Source: Patulibacter sp. (GTDB lineage: Bacteria > Actinomycetota > Thermoleophilia > Solirubrobacterales > Solirubrobacteraceae). Taken from it: 6,309 nt of DNA. The stretch is from the NCBI GenBank assembly GCA_031119595.1, contig JAVHXX010000111.1, positions 4,137 to 10,445 on the forward strand, given 5' to 3'. The notes beneath the pieces are model-generated. The model was not told the origin of the DNA. It saw nothing but the letters and a program-made list of their open reading frames with translations, and did not search any database. Made by a program: the position numbers and the translations under genes. Positions 1 to 5,565 of this stretch are shown one piece after another (the first letter of the stretch is position 1; each line of letters begins with the position of its first letter).

Positions 1-1
1 C

Positions 2-136
2 ATCAACACCGAGATGAATATAAAACACAAGATCAACGACAGCGCCGTCGCCACGGCGCGCGGTGGCACGGGCGACACGGGCGCGGCGGTGACCGCAGGC
101 GGCTCGCTGACCGCGGCGCCCGCCAAGAAGACGTAG
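2..136 (+). CDS. C-terminal end of an unidentified protein (5' truncated by window)
   Basis: An open frame enters from the left edge and stops at TAG 134-136, giving 44 residues that end in APAKKT. I do not recognise the family. What can be seen is a short polar start (INTEMNIKHKINDS) followed by a Gly/Thr/Ala-rich low-complexity tail with a basic end. Third positions are almost all G or C from base 38 onward, which supports this as the coding frame; bases 11-38 are unusually A/T-rich and use AAT, ATA and AAA codons that are rare elsewhere in the window. An in-frame ATG at 14 could start a 40-residue peptide, but it has no Shine-Dalgarno sequence, so continuation of a longer upstream gene is the simpler reading. 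A hairpin begins on the last base of the stop codon. Confidence 0.5.
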   Translation: MNTEMNIKHKINDSAVATARGGTGDTGAAVTAGGSLTAAPAKKT

Positions 137-172
137 CGGCCCGCGTGGGCCGCGGCGCGCGGGGCCGCCTAC
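133..172 (+). terminator. Candidate hairpin terminator after the partial gene, with two mutually exclusive stems
   Basis: GCGGCCC (136-142) and GGGCCGC (147-153) form a perfect 7-bp stem with a 4-base loop starting on the stop codon. The same left arm can instead pair with 162-172: GTAG 133-136 with CTAC 169-172 and CGGCCC 137-142 with GGGCCG 162-167, with C168 bulged. There is no T-tract, as is common for actinobacterial terminators. GC-rich sequence makes chance hairpins frequent, so this is a moderate call. Confidence 0.45.
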
Positions 173-222
173 GCGGTCGCCGAGCGCAGGTCGACCAGGG
201 CGGCGTACCGGAGGCGACGCCC

Positions 223-228
223 TAGCCT
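223..228 (+). promoter_or_regulatory. Candidate -10 box for a leaderless aldo/keto reductase mRNA
   Basis: TAGCCT fits the actinobacterial TANNNT -10 consensus and ends exactly 7 bases before the ATG at 236, the spacing expected if transcription starts on or next to the A of the start codon. The only purine-rich GGAGG (210-214) is 21 bases from the ATG, too far for a ribosome binding site. No good -35 hexamer is seen at 16-19 bp spacing. Confidence 0.45.
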
Positions 229-235
229 CGCGCCC

Positions 236-1216
<981 letters not shown>

Positions 1217-1238
1217 AGCGTCGCGTCGCGGGCGCACT

Positions 1239-1250
1239 CGCGTTCACCGG
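1239..1250 (+). promoter_or_regulatory. Possible operator: GTTCACC-containing 12-mer upstream of the propeller gene
   Basis: CGCGTTCACCGG lies 19 bp upstream of the candidate -10 box of the gene at 1307 and is repeated exactly at 3056-3067 upstream of the phosphoesterase gene. Its core GTTCACC (1242-1248) equals the conserved heptamer of Streptomyces PhoP direct repeat units. There is no second unit 11 bp away on either side here, so a PhoP site is not established; TTCACC might instead act as a poor -35 element, though the spacing to TAGGCT (21 bp) is long. Confidence 0.25.
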
Positions 1251-1269
1251 CGACTACGCCGCGTATCGG

Positions 1270-1275
1270 TAGGCT
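1270..1275 (+). promoter_or_regulatory. Candidate -10 box of the propeller gene
   Basis: TAGGCT fits TANNNT. It predicts a start of transcription near 1282 and a leader of about 25 nt before the GTG at 1307. The family resemblance to TAGCCT (223) and TAGCGT (5519) upstream of two other genes in this window adds some support. No clear -35 hexamer. Confidence 0.35.
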
Positions 1276-1306
1276 GGCGGCGTCCGTCCCCGAGCCCAGG
1301 TGTCTC

Positions 1307-2890
1307 GTGACCCACCGCCTGCCCTCCGTCTCCGCCGCGCCCCGCCGCTCCATCCGTCGCAGCGCCCTGTCGCTCGCCGGCCTCGTGGCGATCGGTCTCA
1401 CCACCGCGGCCGCTGCGCAGGCCGCCACGACCGCCGAGGTCGTCACCCGTGGCGACGGCGCCGCCGGCCCGACGATCGGCGTCGTCAACGGCACGCCGGG
1501 CGCCGTCTCGAACGACGGCCGCTGGGCTGCGTTCTCGCTCGACCCGACCGCGGCGCGCTACACGTTCGGCACCGACGACCCGGTCCCCGCGCTCGACCTG
1601 TTCGTCCGTGACGTGGCCGGCAACCGTCTCTTCCAGATCACGCACGGCGTCACCGCGAAGGCTGCCGGGTTCGACAACGCCGGTCGGCGCCTCCTCTACG
1701 ACGTCGTCGACCAGACGATGCCCTCGTTCTCCGACAGCGCGACGCTCTTCACGCTCGACATGACGAACGGTGCCTCGGAGATCGTCGGCCGCGCGACCGG
1801 CAAGGACGGGGCCGTGGCCGCGCAGGCCAACGGGCTCCTGTCGGGCGATGGCGCCTCGGTCGTCTTCACGTCGTCGAACGTCCCCGGATCCGGCCCCGGC
1901 ATCTACCGCCGCACGCTCGCCACCAACGTGACCACCCGCCTGGGCGACCTCCCGCCGTGGCGCGCGCCGATCGATGACCCCCAGGCGTACAACGGCATCC
2001 CCGGCATCGAGTCGATCAGCGACGACGGCAAGGTCTTCAGCGTCGACACGCAGGTCGATCCCGAGGTCGACTCGACCGTGATCTTCACGCCGACCGGTCA
2101 CACCGAGGTGCCGGGTCGTGCGATCGTGAGCGGCGACGGGTCGACCGCCGCCTACCTGCGCGGCAACGGCTTCACCGAGGCGCAGCTCGTGATCCGCACC
2201 GTCGCCTCGGGGCAGGAGACCGTCGTCGACGGCCCGCCGCGGATCAACGGCGACGCCTACGAGGGCACCGTCGTCGGGCTCACCGGCAACGGCTCGCAGG
2301 TCGTGGTCGCGCCGTACCGGCCGTTCATCCCGATCTTCTCGGGACCGGCGGCGTTCAAGACCTCGCTCTACGACCGCGCGACCCGTGCCTGGGGCTCGGC
2401 GGGCCCGTTCGGCGACGCGCTGCGCGGCAGCCGGTCGAACGAGCCGATCCCGGTCTTCGACGAAGCCGCGCTCTCGCGCAACCTGCGGTACTCGCTGTTC
2501 ACCACCCTCGACCCGACCACGAACTACGACCCGGTCCAGGCGATCGCGATCGGCGACAACTACGGCGGCGCGCTGCCGGGCGGCGGCACCGACCATCCGC
2601 CGGCGAGCGTCTACGCCACGCCCACCTGGTACAGCGCCTGTGGCACCAGCTCGGCCGGCTTCCGCATCACCCTCAGCCCGCCGTTCCTCGACGCGGCGAA
2701 GTCGCTCCGCGCCGCGGTCTGGGTCGACGGCACCTACGTCGGCGAACGCACCTACACCGCCGCGGCCGAGGAGGCGATCCCGGTCCCCGCCGGCGCCAAG
2801 ACGCTCACCGTCGCCTCGATCGCGACCTTCGCCGACGGCACCACCTCGACCGGCACCTGGAACTACTCGGTCGAGAACCACTGCGGCTGA
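1307..2890 (+). CDS. Exported TolB/PD40-like beta-propeller protein with C-terminal beta domain
   Basis: A 527-residue protein with a Sec signal peptide: basic n-region (PRRSIRRS), hydrophobic core around 19-36 and a cleavage site AQA|ATT after residue 39. The body carries repeated (S/T)xDG-type turns followed by beta strands, typical of PD40/WD40-like TolB propeller blades: SNDGRWAAFS (68-77), FDNAGRRLLYD (122-132), SGDGASVVFTS (179-189), SDDGKVFSV (238-246), SGDGSTAAYL (275-284) and TGNGSQVVVAP (326-336), alternating with outer strands such as LDLFVRDVAGNRLFQIT (97-112). From about 434 to the end the pattern changes to a separate beta-rich domain holding the only two cysteines, Cys445 and Cys526, probably a disulfide. 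No catalytic motif, anchor or sorting signal is visible, so a secreted or wall-associated binding role is likely; the ligand is unknown. The GTG start at 1307 is preferred because it gives the signal peptide directly; AGG at 1298-1300 is at best a weak ribosome site. Confidence 0.85.
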   Translation: MTHRLPSVSAAPRRSIRRSALSLAGLVAIGLTTAAAAQAATTAEVVTRGDGAAGPTIGVVNGTPGAVSNDGRWAAFSLDPTAARYTFGTDDPVPALDLFVRDVAGNRLFQITHGVTAKAAGFDNAGRRLLYDVVDQTMPSFSDSATLFTLDMTNGASEIVGRATGKDGAVAAQANGLLSGDGASVVFTSSNVPGSGPGIYRRTLATNVTTRLGDLPPWRAPIDDPQAYNGIPGIESISDDGKVFSVDTQVDPEVDSTVIFTPTGHTEVPGRAIVSGDGSTAAYLRGNGFTEAQLVIRTVASGQETVVDGPPRINGDAYEGTVVGLTGNGSQVVVAPYRPFIPIFSGPAAFKTSLYDRATRAWGSAGPFGDALRGSRSNEPIPVFDEAALSRNLRYSLFTTLDPTTNYDPVQAIAIGDNYGGALPGGGTDHPPASVYATPTWYSACGTSSAGFRITLSPPFLDAAKSLRAAVWVDGTYVGERTYTAAAEEAIPVPAGAKTLTVASIATFADGTTSTGTWNYSVENHCG

Positions 2891-2902
2891 GCCCGGGCCG
2901 CC

Positions 2903-2921
2903 CGCGCCGCGCTGCGGCGCG
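2903..2921 (+). terminator. Candidate hairpin terminator after the propeller gene
   Basis: CGCGCCGC (2903-2910) and GCGGCGCG (2914-2921) form a perfect 8-bp stem with a 3-base loop, 12 bases after the TGA at 2888-2890. There is no T-tract. Stability is high, but chance pairing is easy in such GC-rich DNA. Confidence 0.45.
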
Positions 2922-3055
2922 CACGCGCCGGACCGCGCGGCCGCCGACTGAGCGACTTCCCGTTTCGCCAGACGGAAACTCCCCGCAAATACGCGTCGTT
3001 TCGCGCCTCGGAGCGGCGGCGCGCCGGAAGACCTCCGGGATGTGAATGACCGTTC

Positions 3056-3067
3056 CGCGTTCACCGG
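3056..3067 (+). promoter_or_regulatory. Possible operator: second copy of the GTTCACC 12-mer, upstream of the phosphoesterase gene
   Basis: CGCGTTCACCGG is identical to 1239-1250. The core GTTCACC is at 3059-3065; the next unit 11 bp on (GGCAACG, 3070) matches the heptamer at only 4 of 7 positions, so a full tandem PHO box is not clear. An inverted GTGAA at 3042-3046 faces TTCAC at 3060-3064 (GTGAA-N13-TTCAC), an alternative dyad reading. The adjacent gene encodes a phosphatase-like enzyme, which makes phosphate control plausible. Confidence 0.3.
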
Positions 3068-3096
3068 TCGGCAACGTCCACTTCGGTCCGCGGACC

Positions 3097-3102
3097 TACG
3101 TT
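3097..3102 (+). promoter_or_regulatory. Candidate -10 box of the phosphoesterase gene
   Basis: TACGTT fits TANNNT and would give a leader of roughly 37 nt before the ATG at 3146. No -35 consensus is present at the right distance; an activator bound at the GTTCACC element just upstream could compensate. The same TACGTTG string appears at 5382-5388 in the next intergenic region. Confidence 0.3.
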
Positions 3103-3130
3103 GGGTCGCCCCCATCCCCTGCGTTCCCGG

Positions 3131-3135
3131 AAGGA
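3131..3135 (+). promoter_or_regulatory. Shine-Dalgarno sequence deciding the phosphoesterase start
   Basis: AAGGA, within GGAAGGA 3129-3135, ends 10 bases before ATG 3146. It is the only clear ribosome binding site in the window and favours ATG 3146 over the in-frame TTG at 3101, which would lie inside the -10 box and put 15 residues in front of the signal peptide. Confidence 0.6.
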
Positions 3136-3145
3136 ACACCCACCC

Positions 3146-5182
3146 ATGGCGATCCACCTCCCGCCCCGCGGCGGTCGCTGGCTGCTGCCCGCAGCCGCGG
3201 CCGCGGCGCTGCTCCCTGCAGCCACCGCCCACGCCGCCATCACCGATGCCCACCTCGCCTTCACCGGCGACACGAGCTCCACGATGGCCGTCACGTTCAA
3301 GGACGACGCCGCCGTCGTCGGCACCACTGGCACCGCCTTCGCGCGCCCCGCCGGTGGCACCGGCGGGGTGGCGGCCTGCGCCACCGCGCCGGCCCCGGCC
3401 GACTGCATCACGCTGCCGCTCACCCGCACGGACGCGCAGGGCGTCGCGACCGGCACGGGTCCGTTCTACGCCTACTTCACGGGCACGTTCTCGAACCTCA
3501 CCCCGAACACCCGCTACGACTGGTCAGCCTCGACCACGGCCACGCCGGCCGGGGTCTCGCCGGGCACGTTCACGACCGGCCACACGGGCGACGCGACCTA
3601 CACCGCCGCCACGTACGGCGAGGTGCACGTCGACGACGGTGACGACGTGGTCCCGTTCGGGGCGAGCGCCCCCGGCGACTACTCGGTGCAGGGCGTCGTC
3701 GGCCTGAACCAGGCCAACACCGTCGTGAAGAACCAGAACGTGAAGCCCGCGTTCGTGGTGAGCTCCGGCGACAACATGAACGACGGCACGATGGAGCCGA
3801 TGTACGACCGCCTTCTCAGCGGCACGTACACCTTCCCGAACGGCACCCCGCTCGACGGCTCCCCAACCCGCACGCTCCTGGGCTCGGTGCCGTTCATGTC
3901 GGCGCTCGGCGACCACGAGTACAAGAACACGGCGGTCGCCGGGACGGCCTCGCCGCTCTACTACGCGCACTTCCCGAACACCGACAACGGCCCGACGGGT
4001 CAGGAGAACCGGTCGTACTCCTACGACTACGACGGCGTGCACTGGACCGTCCTCGAGGCCAGCCCGGGCGTGCATCCGGCGCAGTTCGCGGACTACTGGA
4101 AGCACGAGCTCGCGTGGCTCGACGCGGACCTCGCCTCGGCGGTGACGCGCACGCGCTTCCAGATCGTGGTGATGCACCAACCGCCGTTCCACTCCAAGAC
4201 GAGCCGCGTCTACCCGGAGTACGCCGATCCGGAGTTCCGCGACGACGTCATGCCGATCTTCGACAAGTACGGCGTCGAGGCCGTCGTGTCGGGCCACGAT
4301 GCGCACAACGTGCGCTCGTACCCCGTCGTGGGCACGCCCACGAAGGACTGGACGGCGGGCCAGGCCAAGATGTCGCCCGAGATCGTCGCACCCGGCAAGG
4401 GCACGACCTACCTCGAGCAGTCGACCACGGGCAAGAACTACGACGGCCTCCTCGACGGCGAGCCGTGGGTCGCGTGGTCGCAGGACGCCGCGACGATGCC
4501 GGCGGTGCTGTTCTTCACGTTCGGCGAGAAGACGATCAGCGCGAAGTTCGTGCGCACGGATGCCCTCGACCCGGTAACGGGCAAGCTCATGCCGACCGGC
4601 AAGCCGGTCGACACGTTCACCATCCCGCAGGTCCAGCCGACGGGCACGGACGACACCCCGGTCGGTCCGGCCGGCCCCAAGGGCGACACGGGTGATACCG
4701 GCGCTGCCGGTGCTGCAGGCGCTGCGGGTGCCGCAGGCCCGAAGGGCGACACGGGCGCGAAGGGCGACGCCGGGCTGAACGGCGTGACCGGTGCCACGGG
4801 CGCGACCGGCGCCACGGGCCCGAAGGGCGACACCGGCGCGACCGGCCCGGCCGGCTCGTTCACGCTGTCGGTCGCGAAGGGCTCGGCCGCGAAGGTGCGC
4901 CGCGGCCATACCGCGACACTCGCGTTCACGCTCCGCAACGACAGCGCCTCCGCGGTGCTCGGCGCGAAGCTCGCCGCCGTCACGCCCGCCGCGCTGAAGG
5001 TGGCCGGCGGCACGACCCACACCACGAAGGTCGCCGATCTCGACGCCGACGCCTCCCGCACCGTGCGCGTCGCGCTGAAGGTCGGAGCCGGCGCAGCGGT
5101 CCGCACGCACACGATCAGCGTGCGCCTCACCGTCGCTGGCAAGACGGTCCGCAAGAGCGTGGCGCTGCGCGTCACGCGGTAG
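3146..5182 (+). CDS. Secreted calcineurin-like metallophosphoesterase with collagen-like stalk and Ig-like C-terminus
   Basis: A 678-residue exported protein. The signal peptide spans 1-30 (AHA|AIT). Residues 31 to about 150 look like the Fn3-like N-terminal domain of purple acid phosphatase relatives and hold the only two cysteines, Cys78 and Cys87, a probable disulfide. The phosphoesterase domain (about 155-490) shows the ordered metal-site motifs: GD in APGDYS (Asp178), SSGDN (Asp209, Asn210), LGDHE (Asp256, His257), VVMHQPP (His344) and SGHDAH (His384, His387). Motif II reads GDNMND, lacking the Tyr of true purple acid phosphatases, so a Mn/Fe/Zn phosphomonoesterase or phosphodiesterase is likelier; the substrate is unknown. 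Residues 507-572 are 22 uninterrupted Gly-X-Y triplets rich in GPKGDT and GAT, and 573-678 form a Val/Ala/Thr-rich Ig-like beta domain ending LRVTR. There is no LPXTG or membrane anchor. ATG 3146 is set by the Shine-Dalgarno and signal peptide. The gene stands alone, with its own promoter signals and a strong terminator. Confidence 0.9.
   Translation: MAIHLPPRGGRWLLPAAAAAALLPAATAHAAITDAHLAFTGDTSSTMAVTFKDDAAVVGTTGTAFARPAGGTGGVAACATAPAPADCITLPLTRTDAQGVATGTGPFYAYFTGTFSNLTPNTRYDWSASTTATPAGVSPGTFTTGHTGDATYTAATYGEVHVDDGDDVVPFGASAPGDYSVQGVVGLNQANTVVKNQNVKPAFVVSSGDNMNDGTMEPMYDRLLSGTYTFPNGTPLDGSPTRTLLGSVPFMSALGDHEYKNTAVAGTASPLYYAHFPNTDNGPTGQENRSYSYDYDGVHWTVLEASPGVHPAQFADYWKHELAWLDADLASAVTRTRFQIVVMHQPPFHSKTSRVYPEYADPEFRDDVMPIFDKYGVEAVVSGHDAHNVRSYPVVGTPTKDWTAGQAKMSPEIVAPGKGTTYLEQSTTGKNYDGLLDGEPWVAWSQDAATMPAVLFFTFGEKTISAKFVRTDALDPVTGKLMPTGKPVDTFTIPQVQPTGTDDTPVGPAGPKGDTGDTGAAGAAGAAGAAGPKGDTGAKGDAGLNGVTGATGATGATGPKGDTGATGPAGSFTLSVAKGSAAKVRRGHTATLAFTLRNDSASAVLGAKLAAVTPAALKVAGGTTHTTKVADLDADASRTVRVALKVGAGAAVRTHTISVRLTVAGKTVRKSVALRVTR
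4664..4861 (+). repeat. Collagen-like Gly-X-Y coding repeat, 22 triplets
   Basis: Codes residues 507-572 of the phosphoesterase. In order the triplets include GPA, GPK, GDT twice, GAA four times, [21 protein letters not shown] three times, then [21 protein letters not shown] occurs three times (510, 531, 558). Lys-Gly-Asp across triplets is a known stabiliser of bacterial collagen triple helices lacking hydroxyproline, so this section is expected to trimerise the protein. At DNA level the repeat is degenerate because synonymous codons vary. Confidence 0.9.
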
Positions 5183-5183
5183 C

Positions 5184-5240
5184 GGGCCGCCCGCACGGCC
5201 CACGGGTCGAGCACCGCGCGACGGGCGCGGTGCTCGACCC
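5184..5240 (+). terminator. Tandem hairpin terminator after the phosphoesterase gene
   Basis: Two hairpins follow the TAG at 5180-5182. The first pairs GGGCCG (5184-5189) with CGGCCC (5196-5201). The second is far stronger: a perfect 16-bp stem, arms 5204-5219 and 5225-5240 (GGGTCGAGCACCGCGC and its complement), around a 5-base loop. No T-tract follows. A perfect stem of this length is unlikely by chance even at this GC content; factor-independent termination, perhaps bidirectional because the stem is symmetric, is the likely role. Confidence 0.85.
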
Positions 5241-5435
5241 ACGCCCCGGTGCAGAGGCGCCGCACCACGAGAGCAGCCTGGCCACGCTTGCCCGGACGGA
5301 GCGCAACGTCCGCGGCTTCGCGCCGAGCCCGGCCGACGGCCCAGCCGGCGCCCCGGCCCCAAATGGACGCGAGCGCCCACGTACGTTGATTGCACCGTCT
5401 CCGACCCGCGCCATCGAGCACGGCTGTGCGGCGGT

Positions 5436-5455
5436 GCACACGTTCATATATGTGC
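5436..5455. promoter_or_regulatory. Dyad GCACA-N10-TGTGC around a CATATATG palindrome
   Basis: GCACA (5436-5440) and TGTGC (5451-5455) are inverted with a 10-base spacer, a geometry seen in regulators binding as helix-turn-helix dimers. The 8-base palindrome CATATATG (5445-5452) sits off-centre within it. This is the most A/T-rich spot in the intergenic region. It might be an operator or an upstream promoter element; no regulator can be named. Confidence 0.3.
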
Positions 5456-5479
5456 GTTATTTGCGCCGCCACCATGGAT

Positions 5480-5508
5480 GTTCACATCCTGTTCCAGGGT
5501 TGTTCATC
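5480..5508 (+). promoter_or_regulatory. PHO-box-like direct repeats at 11-bp spacing
   Basis: Three heptamers lie at exactly 11-bp intervals: GTTCACA (5480-5486), GTTCCAG (5491-5497) and GTTCATC (5502-5508). Against the GTTCACC core known for Streptomyces PhoP direct repeat units (also 11 nt long) they match at 6, 4 and 6 of 7 positions. All three face the gene at 5566 and occupy the place of the missing -35 element in front of TAGCGT at 5519, as expected for an activator site. SARP-family activators also use 11-bp-spaced heptamers, so the regulator's identity is inferred. Confidence 0.5.
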
Positions 5509-5518
5509 GAATGCGGTC

Positions 5519-5524
5519 TAGCGT
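5519..5524 (+). promoter_or_regulatory. Candidate -10 box of the repeat-protein gene
   Basis: TAGCGT fits TANNNT and begins 11 bases after the last repeat core. It predicts a start near 5531 and a leader of about 35 nt. No Shine-Dalgarno is present: the bases before ATG 5566 are C/T-rich (CACCTCCTCCTCG). Confidence 0.35.
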
Positions 5525-5565
5525 TCGATCCGAGCCGCACCTCCGGCCGGCTCACCTCCTCCTCG

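Larger units (their letters stand above)
5241..5565. other. Intergenic region: featureless GC-rich half, then AT-richer regulatory half
   Basis: No convincing gene lies between the terminator and 5566. Bases 5241-5380 are GC-rich and contain short open frames on both strands, none with a start signal, third-position bias or recognisable product. A TACGTT at 5382-5387 resembles a -10 box but precedes no credible gene. From about 5435 the composition becomes more A/T-rich and carries a dyad at 5436-5455, 11-bp-spaced direct repeats at 5480-5508 and a -10-like TAGCGT at 5519, all probably serving the gene at 5566. Confidence 0.6.

Noticed and set aside
1300..1611. GTG at 1300 and its 103-codon frame
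   Set aside because: Arg/His-rich shadow; the overlapping GTG at 1307 leads into a proper signal peptide.
3017..3038. Palindrome CGGCGCGCCG and small hairpin CCGGA/TCCGG upstream of the phosphoesterase
   Set aside because: Short GC-only symmetry of a size expected by chance here; no link to a promoter or stop codon.
3101..3145. TTG at 3101 as the start of the phosphoesterase
   Set aside because: It lies within the candidate -10 box and would put charged residues ahead of the signal peptide; ATG 3146 has a Shine-Dalgarno.
1244..3253. 669-codon open frame on the minus strand opposite the propeller gene
   Set aside because: Translation is Arg/Gly/Asp/Val low-complexity with no domain or signal, while the plus strand has a signal peptide and propeller motifs. 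Long antisense frames are expected at this GC content.
3524..5395. 623-codon open frame on the minus strand opposite the phosphoesterase, and a second at 4438-5475
   Set aside because: Both mirror the phosphoesterase coding bias, run through the perfect terminator hairpin and show no recognisable fold; the second reads the collagen repeat backwards as Pro/Ala/Val repeats.
5172..5447. 91-codon minus-strand frame in the intergenic region
   Set aside because: Mixed third positions, no Shine-Dalgarno that I can support, no recognisable product, and it crosses both terminator hairpins.
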